Positions 42,238-50,912 of a DNA stretch of 64,000 nucleotides are shown in pieces; the stretch's first letter is position 1; every line of letters starts with the position of its first letter. Position numbers and translations under genes: made by a program. The notes beneath the pieces were generated by a model that saw only the letters and a program-made list of their open reading frames with translations, was not told the DNA's origin and did not search any database. This DNA is from an uncultured Mediterraneibacter sp. (GTDB lineage: Bacteria; Bacillota; Clostridia; Lachnospirales; Lachnospiraceae), in contig CAKRDD010000019.1 of assembly GCA_934309345.1 (NCBI GenBank), positions 7,082 to 71,081 of the forward strand, in the 5' to 3' direction.

Positions 42238-44010
42238 ATGAAAATCAAAAAAGTGCAAAGGATATGTCTTATCTTGACATGTATAGCAGCAACAGGACTT
42301 ATAGGCTGTGGGAAAACAGACGAAGCGTCAGAGGAACATGAAGCAATTACTTTTATGGCGCCTTATCTGGAGGTGGACAGCTTTATAGAAGAAGTGCATA
42401 AAACATATCCAGAGGTTAATCTCGAAGTAATCACGTATAGCGGGTCAAATACAACAACCTATCTGCAGAATATGTTAGAGGCAGATGATCTTCCGGACAT
42501 CTGCACACAGACTTTTTATAAGCCAGATGTGGTGGATGTCAGTGATAAGATGATTGATCTCTCCGGATACGATTTTACAGATAATTATGTGGAATCACGT
42601 CTGAAAGAGGTATCCGATGAGGGTGCACTTTATATGCTTCCATCTTTGTACAACTGTTATGGAATCACTTATAATAAAACACTGCTTGAGCAACATGGCT
42701 GGAAGCTGCCAACATCTTTTATAGAGCTTGAAGAACTCGCAGACAAAGCAAAAGAAGCAGGAGTTACGTTATGTATGGCACAGATTCAGTATCCTGGTTC
42801 TGCCTTCCAGTATATATGTAATATTGCGGATGCGGGATTCCTTGGTACCTTGTCTGGAAAGCAGTGGCAGAAAGATTACCTGTCAGGAAAGGCAAATGTC
42901 AGTGACACGGAAGGCATGATGGACAGCATGGAATATATCCAAAAATGGAAAGACATCGGTATGTTTGACAGCAGCAACAGTGATCCGATAGATGATAGTA
43001 AAACAAAAGAAGCTTTTATAAAGGGAAACGCACTGTTTCTATTGGGACCACAGAATGGCATTATGGACTCAGAAGATACAACGGACAAATTTGGTCTGAT
43101 GCCATACCTGTCTGAAGATGGAAGCCAGAATGTATTTGTTTTAAATGTAAACCGTTTTTACGGATTGAATAAAAAGCTGGAGAATAATCCGGAGAAACTT
43201 GAAGATGCATTAAAAGTCATGAGGGTGCTGTCTACGGTAGAAGGAACCAGTGCCCTGTATCCGGACAGCACATTAAAAGCAGGACTACTTCCTTTTAAAG
43301 ATGCAAAGGCGGATGACACCTACTATGCAGATATTTCAGATTTTATCAATGCAGGGAATACGACACCGTTTATTTATTCTGGATGGGAAAATACGATTGT
43401 AACTACCGGAACAAAAATGCTGGAGTTCATGCAGGATAAGGCATCAATAAAGGATGTGGCAGATCAGCTGGATGAGGATCAGGACAGAGTGGTAAATAAT
43501 CAGCCGGAAGTGTTCACAACAGCTATAGAGGAAATCTCACAGGAAAGCTGTGCAAAGCTGGTGGGCAGATGCTTTGCCGAGGCGACCGGAAGTGACATTG
43601 CTCTTATATCCCTTGGAACATGGATCAGTGGAAATGGCACTAACCAGAACAATGGTGGCGTGAGCGGAAAACTGTATGCAAAGAATATTACAGACTATGA
43701 TATCTGTACCATTCTTCCGACAGGCTGGTCACAGACAATCCAGACGGTCAGATTAACAGGAAAACAGATTCAGGATTTATATAAAGAAGGATACGATGCA
43801 GTCGGTACAGGAAAAAATTATCCTTATGTGCTGGTAAGTCCGATGGAGCTGGAAGATGAGAAAACTTATCAGGTTGCGATTTCTGGAATCAGTGAAAAAC
43901 TGGCATCAGAAGTAGAAGTGACAGACAGCGGAATTGTAGGTATGGATGCGGCAAAAGAGTTTTTTGGACAATTTAAGTCTTTAAGCGAAGCGGATGCTGA
44001 ATGGAAATAA
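42238..44010 (+). CDS. Family 1 solute-binding lipoprotein fused to a 5'-nucleotidase C-terminal-like domain
   Basis: 590 residues. Lipobox TGLIGC (Cys about 24). Residues about 35-390 are a carbohydrate-type binding protein: AITFMAPYLEVDSFIEEVHKTYPEVNLE, YGITYNKTLLEQHGWKLP, and a KGNALFLLGPQNG stretch. From about 440 the sequence changes to a pattern seen in the 5'-nucleotidase C domain: ATGSDIALISLGTWISG, KNITDYDICTILPTGWSQTIQTVRLTGKQIQDLYKEG, KTYQVAISG. The metal-binding catalytic half of nucleotidases is absent, so this is likely a second binding module. No permease is nearby; the gene is followed by a hybrid kinase. Confidence 0.72.
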   Translation: MKIKKVQRICLILTCIAATGLIGCGKTDEASEEHEAITFMAPYLEVDSFIEEVHKTYPEVNLEVITYSGSNTTTYLQNMLEADDLPDICTQTFYKPDVVDVSDKMIDLSGYDFTDNYVESRLKEVSDEGALYMLPSLYNCYGITYNKTLLEQHGWKLPTSFIELEELADKAKEAGVTLCMAQIQYPGSAFQYICNIADAGFLGTLSGKQWQKDYLSGKANVSDTEGMMDSMEYIQKWKDIGMFDSSNSDPIDDSKTKEAFIKGNALFLLGPQNGIMDSEDTTDKFGLMPYLSEDGSQNVFVLNVNRFYGLNKKLENNPEKLEDALKVMRVLSTVEGTSALYPDSTLKAGLLPFKDAKADDTYYADISDFINAGNTTPFIYSGWENTIVTTGTKMLEFMQDKASIKDVADQLDEDQDRVVNNQPEVFTTAIEEISQESCAKLVGRCFAEATGSDIALISLGTWISGNGTNQNNGGVSGKLYAKNITDYDICTILPTGWSQTIQTVRLTGKQIQDLYKEGYDAVGTGKNYPYVLVSPMELEDEKTYQVAISGISEKLASEVEVTDSGIVGMDAAKEFFGQFKSLSEADAEWK

Positions 44011-44035
44011 TAATGGAAATAATCGAGGGAGAAGA

Positions 44036-46297
44036 ATGCGGAAGAGAAATAATTACCGGAATTTAATATTGGGGTGTTGTATGGCTGGTATAGCGATGAT
44101 TCTTGCATTCTTTTTCCTGTATCATACTTATATCCAGGATATTATCTATGAAGAACGATTGAATCAGATGGAAGAGATTACCCGTCAGATGTTTCAAAGT
44201 CTGGAGGATGTGATCGATTCCCACTGGAACCGGGTAACGGAAGAATGTAATTACCTGAGAGATGCAAACGTACAGACTACAGATGAACTCTGTAGATATA
44301 TGAAAAAGAAATATGAATTATCAGCATATGCAGATCAGAAGATCACATTGATGGCAGTAGATTCAGAGGGCGGATATTATACGGAATCCGGAAACAGGGG
44401 ACTTTTCCGGGATCTGGATTATTTCGAAGAAAGTCCTGAAAAGATCAGTTTTGTTTTTGATTCCATGACGGATAACCAGTCAGAGATGGTATTTCTGAAT
44501 CGTCTGCCGGAACCAATACATCTTCAGGATGGAGAAAAGGAAACTTCCATTCTTTATTTTGGAATTGCCCAGGATATGGAACAGCTGAATCCTTATTTCA
44601 ACTGTGATGCATACGATGGGAACAACAGTGTGTATGTACTGGATGATAATGGATTCAAACTGTTCAACAGCAATCAGGTGGAACTGATCAAGGGACATAA
44701 TGTATTTTCCGTTCTACAGAACATGAAGTATCTTCACAATTCTTCCTTTGAGAAAACAAAGGCAGAATTGGAAGAAAAAGGCTGTAGTTATTCTAATGCA
44801 ATACTGGATGGAACAGAGTACTTTTACGGGTTGAAACGAATGGAAAATGCCGAATGGACACTTATTTTTCTGGTTCCGGCAGAGTATGTTGCTACGAATA
44901 CCTTAGAACTTGTCAATTTTGTCACAATATTTATCGTTATCTTTACGCTTATTGTAGCTGTCTGTGTTATACTGGGAATTTCTTTTGTCATGCACAGAAA
45001 CCAGCAGGAAGCGATCCGTGTGGAACGGGAAAATAATGCGAAGCTGGAAACTGTGAATACAGAGCTGCGTCAGGCAAAGCAGGCGGCAGAGGACGCCTTT
45101 CAGGTGGCACAGGAAGCGAGTAGATCAAAGAGCAGTTTCCTTGCCAATATGTCTCACGATATTCGTACTCCTATGAATGCAATCATTGGTATGACGTCAC
45201 TGATCAAACATGATGCCGGTGATAAAAGCAAGGTAATCGAGTATGCGGATAAAATTGACACTTCATCACAGCATCTGTTAGGGATCATTAATGATGTTCT
45301 GGATATGAGTAAGATTGAAGCAGGAAAAACGGTTTTCAAGTATTCTGACTTTTCTATTCTGGATTTTATGCAGGAACTCGACACGGTATTTCATTCTCAG
45401 ATATGTGAAAAGAAGCAGACTCTTACAATTATAAAAGAAAATATCTGTCATGAGTGGGTGAATGGGGATCAGGTTCATTTGATGCAGATTTTCAGTAATC
45501 TGCTGTCTAATGCAATAAAATATACGCAGGAAGGTGGAGAAATTCAGCTTTTGATAGAGGAATGTGAATCAAATTCATCTATTTATGCAAAGTACCGCTT
45601 TTTAGTCAGTGACAATGGTGTGGGAATGTCGGCAGATTTCATGAATACGATTTTTGAAGCATTTACCCGAGCGGAGAGTTCCCTGACCAATAAGATACAG
45701 GGAACCGGACTTGGAATGGCTATCACTAAAAACCTGGTTGAAGCGATGGGAGGAACCATTGACGTGGAGAGTGAACCGGGTCAGGGAAGCTGCTTTGAGA
45801 TTCTTATGGATCTTAAAATTGCAGAAGACAAGTCTGTTTCTTTGATACCACAGACAGAAAAGGATGAGCCGGAGAGCAATATCCTGCAGGGAATGAAGTT
45901 CCTGTGTGCAGAGGATAATGAGATAAATGCAGAAATCCTGACGGAGCTGTTAAAGATTGAGGGTGCAGAGTGCACAATCTGTGAAAATGGTGAAGAGGTT
46001 TTGAAGTCATTTGAACAGTCTGTCCCGGGGGAATATGACATGATCCTGATGGATGTGCAGATGCCTGTTATGAACGGATATGAGGCAACACAGGCAATCC
46101 GCAGAAGCTCCCATGAACTGGCAAAGACAATTCCGATCATTGCTATGACAGCCAATGCATTTTCGGAGGATATACAGCATTCCCTGGCAGCGGGTATGAA
46201 TGCACATATCTCAAAACCGGTTGATATGAAGATGCTGGAAAAGACAATCAGAAGCATAAAATCCGGCGGGGGGGGGTACCGAACCGTAGGTTATTGA
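44036..46297 (+). CDS. Membrane hybrid histidine kinase (second of the island)
   Basis: 753 residues from ATG 44036 (GAGGGAG four bases upstream; an ATG at 43994 inside the previous gene is less likely). Helix about 8-30, extracellular sensor to about 285, helix about 290-318, coiled linker, His in MSHDIRTPMNAI (about 374), N box NLLSNAIKY, G boxes DNGVGM and GTGLGM, and a C-terminal receiver with Asp about 673 (LMDVQMP). The end is odd: the receiver is followed by KSGGGGYRTVGY, encoded across nine consecutive Gs. The upstream binding lipoprotein is the probable ligand receptor. Confidence 0.9.
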   Translation: MRKRNNYRNLILGCCMAGIAMILAFFFLYHTYIQDIIYEERLNQMEEITRQMFQSLEDVIDSHWNRVTEECNYLRDANVQTTDELCRYMKKKYELSAYADQKITLMAVDSEGGYYTESGNRGLFRDLDYFEESPEKISFVFDSMTDNQSEMVFLNRLPEPIHLQDGEKETSILYFGIAQDMEQLNPYFNCDAYDGNNSVYVLDDNGFKLFNSNQVELIKGHNVFSVLQNMKYLHNSSFEKTKAELEEKGCSYSNAILDGTEYFYGLKRMENAEWTLIFLVPAEYVATNTLELVNFVTIFIVIFTLIVAVCVILGISFVMHRNQQEAIRVERENNAKLETVNTELRQAKQAAEDAFQVAQEASRSKSSFLANMSHDIRTPMNAIIGMTSLIKHDAGDKSKVIEYADKIDTSSQHLLGIINDVLDMSKIEAGKTVFKYSDFSILDFMQELDTVFHSQICEKKQTLTIIKENICHEWVNGDQVHLMQIFSNLLSNAIKYTQEGGEIQLLIEECESNSSIYAKYRFLVSDNGVGMSADFMNTIFEAFTRAESSLTNKIQGTGLGMAITKNLVEAMGGTIDVESEPGQGSCFEILMDLKIAEDKSVSLIPQTEKDEPESNILQGMKFLCAEDNEINAEILTELLKIEGAECTICENGEEVLKSFEQSVPGEYDMILMDVQMPVMNGYEATQAIRRSSHELAKTIPIIAMTANAFSEDIQHSLAAGMNAHISKPVDMKMLEKTIRSIKSGGGGYRTVGY
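46268..46276 (+). repeat. Nine-G tract near the 3' end of the second kinase gene
   Basis: GGC followed by nine Gs and TACC. A loss of one G gives a stop within a few codons (GTACCGAACCG then TAG); a gain of one G extends the frame to about 46373, past the start of the next gene. All forms keep the receiver domain. Confidence 0.7.
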
Positions 46298-46327
46298 ACA
46301 GCGATAAAGGTCGCAGGGGGATAGGAA

Positions 46328-48544
46328 ATGAAAACAAAAGATATTCAGGAACTCTATCAAATAAAATTACATAGCATGGATACGATCCTGCATCAGATAT
46401 CGCTTATGGATCAGGTGGAAAATGAGCAGGAGTTGTCAGAAATCATTCACTCTTTGCTGCAGGCAATTGGAAACTATACAGGGGCAGACCGGGTATATGT
46501 TTTTGACTGGGAAACCGATCAGAAGGACAGCCTGAGCAATACATTTGAATGGTGTGCCGATGAAGTGACACCAGAGATAGATAACCTTCAGGCAATACCA
46601 GTCAGTTTGATGCCAAACTGGGTGAAACGATTTGAAAACAGGGAAGTAATCGTGATCAATGATCTGGAAGCGACAAAATATTCTGAACCAGAAGAATATG
46701 AATTGTTAAAAACACAGGAAATTTGTTCACTGATTGCAGTGCCGATTTATGCCAATCATCAGATGAATGGATTCATCGGGGTAGATAATCCTGATTTGAG
46801 ACAGAATGAGATTTCCATCACACTGCTGTCTGATGTTGGTGGGCATCTTGGATGTGTGCGGGAAAATCTGAAAAGTACGGTACTGTTGAAAAAGGCTCTT
46901 GATGAGGCAACAAAGAGGACAGAGATTATTTCCGCAATTGCTACGTTGTATATAACCATCATATATGCCAATGTTAAAGAGCGGACATATGAACTTTTGG
47001 AAGGTTATGACCTTGTGCAAAAAATCCTTGGACAAAAGGGGAAAATTGATGATGTTATGGAAAGGATTCCAACGGCATTTGCCGCCCTGGAAGGGAGAGA
47101 AAAGTACCGGGAGTTTCTTGACTTTGATACATTGGCAGAGAGACTTCGTAATACGAATTCTGTTTCGATTGAATTTATGGGAGTAAACGGAGAATGGCGG
47201 CTTTCCAGATTTATTGTAAAGAGCAGAGATGCACAGGGAAACGTTGTGGATGTGCTTTATGTTGTACGAGATATTACAGAAGAAAAATCACGGGAACTCA
47301 TGTATCAGAAACAGCTTAAGGCAAGCATGGAAGATGCTCATCGCGCGAATCTTTCAAAAACAGCCTTTCTTAGGCGTATGAGCCACGATATCCGTACACC
47401 GCTAAACGGAATCGTGGGGATGATTCATATCGTTGAAAAATATGACAATGATGTGGTTAAGTTACAAGAATGCAGGCAGAAGGTACTTCAGTCCACAGAT
47501 TATCTGCAAAATCTGATCAACAATGTCCTGGATATCAGCAAACTCGAATCCGGTTCCCTTGTGTTGGAACATAAATCCTTTGATCTGGAAGAACTGTTAA
47601 GTAATAATCTGACGGTTGTTGCAATGAGTGCTTATGAGAATGGTGTAAGATTTGAAGGCGGCGTGGAAACCAGCACGATCCGCCACAGATATTTGATTGG
47701 AAGTCCGGTACATCTGAGCAGGGTTTTAATGAATCTTTCTTCCAATGCGATTAAATACAATCATTTTCATGGAACAGTGAATGTTCATTGCGAAGAATTA
47801 TCGGATGATGGGAATATGGCTGTTTTTCAGTTTGTATGTTCAGATACCGGTCTTGGTATGAGTGAAGAATTTCAAAAACATGCGTTTGATGCTTTTGCGC
47901 AGGAAGGTAAACAGTCAACTACAACATTCAGTGGTTCCGGTCTGGGACTTTCGATTGTCAAAGATATTGTTGAACTGATGGGTGGAACGATAGAATTGGA
48001 AAGCGAAGAAAATGTAGGAAGCACGTTTACGGTTACGATTCCATTTGAGATAGATTATTTGGTTGAAAATAATGATTCACAGAAGGACAGCTGCTCACAG
48101 GGCATGGATCTGTCAGGAAAAAGGGTGCTTCTTGTTGAAGATAATGCCATCAATATGGAGATAGCCCATGCAATCCTGGAAGAGGAGCATCTGAATATTA
48201 CAGAAGCGAAAAACGGAAAAGAGGCACTTGAAATATTTCGGAATTCTAAATTGAATGAGTATGATGTCATCATCATGGATGTGATGATGCCGGTCATGGA
48301 TGGACTGGAAGCAACAAAAGCAATTCGTATGTTGGAACGTGAGGATGCCAAAAAGATTCCAATCATTGCCATGACGGCAAACGCCTTTGAGGAAGATCGG
48401 AAAGCATGTCTGGATGCCGGGATGGATGAACATATTGGAAAGCCGATTGATATTCCGCTATTAAAAAGAACAATCACAAAACTGCTGACAAAAAAGGGGT
48501 ACCGAAACGCAGGTTCTTGTTCAGTAACCACTAAACAAGAATAA
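46328..48544 (+). CDS. Soluble hybrid histidine kinase (GAF, PAS-like, HisKA, HATPase, REC)
   Basis: 738 residues without signal peptide or membrane helix. N-terminal GAF-like domain (about 25-185; GADRVYVFDWE, ICSLIAVPIY, GFIGVDNP), PAS-like region (about 200-320) ending in VRDITEEKSRE, then His in MSHDIRTPLNGI (about 353), N box NLSSNAIKY, G boxes DTGLGM and GSGLGL, and a receiver (LLVEDNAIN; Asp about 651 in IMDVMMP). A cytosolic sensor of an unknown small molecule or redox state. Its C-terminal GYRNAGS shares DNA with the end of the preceding kinase gene. Ribosome site GGGGATAGGAA. Confidence 0.9.
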   Translation: MKTKDIQELYQIKLHSMDTILHQISLMDQVENEQELSEIIHSLLQAIGNYTGADRVYVFDWETDQKDSLSNTFEWCADEVTPEIDNLQAIPVSLMPNWVKRFENREVIVINDLEATKYSEPEEYELLKTQEICSLIAVPIYANHQMNGFIGVDNPDLRQNEISITLLSDVGGHLGCVRENLKSTVLLKKALDEATKRTEIISAIATLYITIIYANVKERTYELLEGYDLVQKILGQKGKIDDVMERIPTAFAALEGREKYREFLDFDTLAERLRNTNSVSIEFMGVNGEWRLSRFIVKSRDAQGNVVDVLYVVRDITEEKSRELMYQKQLKASMEDAHRANLSKTAFLRRMSHDIRTPLNGIVGMIHIVEKYDNDVVKLQECRQKVLQSTDYLQNLINNVLDISKLESGSLVLEHKSFDLEELLSNNLTVVAMSAYENGVRFEGGVETSTIRHRYLIGSPVHLSRVLMNLSSNAIKYNHFHGTVNVHCEELSDDGNMAVFQFVCSDTGLGMSEEFQKHAFDAFAQEGKQSTTTFSGSGLGLSIVKDIVELMGGTIELESEENVGSTFTVTIPFEIDYLVENNDSQKDSCSQGMDLSGKRVLLVEDNAINMEIAHAILEEEHLNITEAKNGKEALEIFRNSKLNEYDVIIMDVMMPVMDGLEATKAIRMLEREDAKKIPIIAMTANAFEEDRKACLDAGMDEHIGKPIDIPLLKRTITKLLTKKGYRNAGSCSVTTKQE

Positions 48545-48579
48545 ACGAAAATGATATTGAAAAAGTAGGAGGAATTCAG

Positions 48580-48873
48580 TTGTTAGAGAAAGCAGTTCAG
48601 TCTGCAATATATGAAAAGGCGGATGCAGATTAGTATGATCTTGTATTGATGGATATCCAGATGCCAAATATGGACGGATATAAAGCAACACAGCTGATCA
48701 GACAGTTACCGGATAAGAAAAAATCCGGGATTCCTGTTATTGCCATGACTGCGAATGCATTTGAAGAGGATAAGAGAAATGCTCTTGCAGCCGGAATGGA
48801 TGGTTTTCTGTCAAAGCCAATTGTGATTGAGGAGTTGATCCACACATTGCAGAATAGTATGGAGATGAGATAA
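48580..48873 (+). pseudogene. Broken receiver-domain gene with in-frame TAG
   Basis: AGGAGG is followed 7 bases later by TTG 48580 and a frame that reads 17 codons, meets TAG at 48631, then continues as YDLVLMDIQMPNMDGYKATQ and through the whole second half of a receiver (AMTANAFEEDKRNALAAGMDGFLSKP) to TAA 48873. The first half of the receiver (the acidic pocket and helix 1) is missing. The closest relative in this window is the receiver of the kinase at 50913. Re-initiation at TTG 48646 could make a 75-residue fragment. Confidence 0.75.
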
Positions 48874-48920
48874 AGATATAAATATAAATAGGTGAGCTTG
48901 GATTTAAATGAGCTTAAGTA

Positions 48921-48975
48921 AAAAGAGTCACAGTTATTCCCTGATGGAACAGACTGTGGCTCTTTTCTGTTTTTA
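48921..48975 (+). terminator. Terminator after the broken receiver gene
   Basis: AAAGAGTCACAGT ... ACTGTGGCTCTTT (13 bp with one G-U) then TCTGTTTTT. Confidence 0.75.
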
Positions 48976-49031
48976 GATATTCAAGCGGATGCGCAAAGTG
49001 TTCTGTAGAGTTTCTTCCCGCCTAAAAGGCA

Positions 49032-49904
49032 CTAAAAGGATCTTACCTTCGGCCGGTATCTCATATCAGATACTGTATACACTGTTACGAATGCTTCCGG
49101 ATCTTTCTTAATAATATAATTCATCAGTTTCTGATATTCACTCTTGTCTACGATTGTAATGATCTCTCTGTGTTTCTGCATATTGTATGCGCCTGTCGCC
49201 TCGTAGAATGTTGCTCCGCTATGCAGTTCATGCAAGATAAACTGACGGACTTCTTCTTCGTATTTTGTAATAATACATACACGTCTTTTCAGATTCTGGC
49301 CAAAGATAAAATGATCCAGCACAATACCATTAAAATAAGTTCCAAGCACACTTAGAACGACAGCTTTCTTGTCATAGATCAGAGCGGAAGAAAGTGCCAC
49401 ACACATGCCCGAGATGGACATTGCTTTTCCTAATTCTATGTGCAGATATTTATTCATGATCTTTGCTACGATATCCAGTCCGCCAGAAGATGCATTCATG
49501 TTAAATAAAATACTGAGCCCGATACTTACGACCAGGATATAACATATTACATCCAGTTCACTGCTGTTTGTCAGCGAGGTGAAATCCGGAAATATGTGCT
49601 CAAATACTGCAAGATACACCGGCAGCAGGATGCTTGTGTAAACCGTCTTTGCCCCGAATTCCTTTCCGCATGTCACAAAGCCTATCAGCAGCAGGACGAC
49701 GTTCAATATCATTGTGATCGTTGATACATGCAACGGTATATAATGCGACATAACAATTGCCAGCGCGGATATACTGCTGATCGAGGTCATACTCGGAATC
49801 AAAAAGAAATATACGGCCGCGGCGATAATCCCCACTGCTATCGTCATGATGGCGGTGTCTTTCAAATTGTCTGATGTGAAAATCTGTTTCTCTTGTTCGT
49901 TCAT
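49032..49904 (-). CDS. YitT family membrane protein (DUF2179 C-terminus)
   Basis: 290 residues: five or six hydrophobic helices in the first 200 residues (for example MTIAVGIIAAAVYFFLIPS and NMNASSGGLDIVAKIM, the latter a family signature), then a cytoplasmic DUF2179 domain (about 205-285; GATFYEATGAYNMQKHREIITIVD). Function of the family is not established. Lies against the fork direction in the middle of the sensory island. Confidence 0.88.
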   Translation of the reverse strand: MNEQEKQIFTSDNLKDTAIMTIAVGIIAAAVYFFLIPSMTSISSISALAIVMSHYIPLHVSTITMILNVVLLLIGFVTCGKEFGAKTVYTSILLPVYLAVFEHIFPDFTSLTNSSELDVICYILVVSIGLSILFNMNASSGGLDIVAKIMNKYLHIELGKAMSISGMCVALSSALIYDKKAVVLSVLGTYFNGIVLDHFIFGQNLKRRVCIITKYEEEVRQFILHELHSGATFYEATGAYNMQKHREIITIVDKSEYQKLMNYIIKKDPEAFVTVYTVSDMRYRPKVRSF

Positions 49905-50225
49905 TTGTCATTCCCCATTTTTAGATACTTAGTATTCAGAAAAATCAGATACCAGTATTTATATTATATCTCTAATATATTCATGGAGACAACAGTTAAT
50001 TTTATCAGTTATAACTGATGAAATACAAATTTTAATAAACAATATAAGATACAAATTTTATTTCTCAGGATAGTATGTTACTTGTAAAATCGAAAAACAC
50101 ATGATAAATTGTAAATATAAAGTGAAAAAGATCATATTTATAAAAAGGCACTTGTTATGAAGACAATTACAAGCAATAATGCCGGTGCGAGATTTGTAGC
50201 TATTTCAGGAAAGGAAGGGGTGTGT

Positions 50226-50558
50226 ATGGCAAAAATAGAAAGAAGTATAAATGGGGATTTTGATCAGGTACTTTCTAATATCGAAAACGGAATATTAAGT
50301 GGCAGTATGTCAGCAACACTAGAAGATGCCAGTGACTTCCGAAGTGGGACTGCGCGTTGCAGCGTTCGTGTTTTTGAGCGTTACAGCTATGCCGGAGGGA
50401 ACAGAGTGAGCCTCAATATTACACTTTTTCAAAACGGCGAAGATCCTGTTCAACTTTCCGCAATTACAGCGGGTGGAAGTCAGGCTGTATTTTTCAAAAT
50501 TAATACATTAGGGGAAGAAGCGTTTCTTGATAAGTTGATTGAGCTGTTGGATGTATAA
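50226..50558 (+). CDS. DUF6054 family protein
   Basis: 110 residues from ATG 50226, chosen for the GGAAGGGG site 5 bases upstream and because the conserved part begins MAKIERSINGDFDQVLSNIE; an in-frame ATG at 50157 would add 23 residues. Ends ITAGGSQAVFFKINTLGEEAFLDKLIELL. No signal peptide or helix. I recognise the DUF6054 pattern; function unknown. Single gene with its own downstream terminator. Confidence 0.75.
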   Translation: MAKIERSINGDFDQVLSNIENGILSGSMSATLEDASDFRSGTARCSVRVFERYSYAGGNRVSLNITLFQNGEDPVQLSAITAGGSQAVFFKINTLGEEAFLDKLIELLDV

Positions 50559-50733
50559 AATTCTTCTGATGTGTCTTGCAGTTTGAAATTGCAAACTTTT
50601 ATGTGACAAACCTAACGGCCTATGATATTATAAACTTGATATAAGCGAAAATGACTTTTGCAGAAACGAAAGTATCTGAGTACAAATAAGCAGGAAACAG
50701 TAATGTCAATGTTGTATGGACTTGGGAAGTAGG

Positions 50734-50771
50734 AGAACAGTTCGAATATATACATCGGCTGTTCTTTTTTT
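50734..50771 (+). terminator. Terminator-like hairpin between DUF6054 and the fourth kinase
   Basis: AGAACAG ... CTGTTCT with an 18-base loop, followed by seven Ts. Confidence 0.6.
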
Positions 50772-50806
50772 ATAAATGTAGGAAAGTAGCTTTCCCACAT
50801 TTATAA
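50770..50806. repeat. Inverted repeat upstream of the fourth kinase
   Basis: TTATAAATGT.GGAAAG and CTTTCC.ACATTTATAA form a near-perfect 16-bp stem with a 3-base loop, adjoining the terminator on the left and the tandem repeat on the right. Confidence 0.55.
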
Positions 50807-50810
50807 AAAC

Positions 50811-50892
50811 GCTCCGCTAAGGATGCGTACTGCGGCGTACAATGTAAGTGTCGCAAGCTCCGCTTAGGATGCGTATTGCGGCATACAATGTA
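50811..50892. repeat. Imperfect tandem repeat upstream of the fourth kinase
   Basis: A 36-base unit beginning GCTCCGCT and ending TACAATGTA occurs at 50811-50846 and 50857-50892 (period 46), with three differences. It lies between the inverted repeat and the kinase ribosome site, where transcription factors could act. The 354-base gap 50559-50912 holds no gene. Confidence 0.6.
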
Positions 50893-50912
50893 TACACAAA
50901 AGGAAAAGAATA

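Noticed and set aside
50612..50800. Minus-strand reading frame of 62 codons between DUF6054 and the fourth kinase
   Set aside because: It crosses a terminator and an inverted repeat and has no recognisable features.
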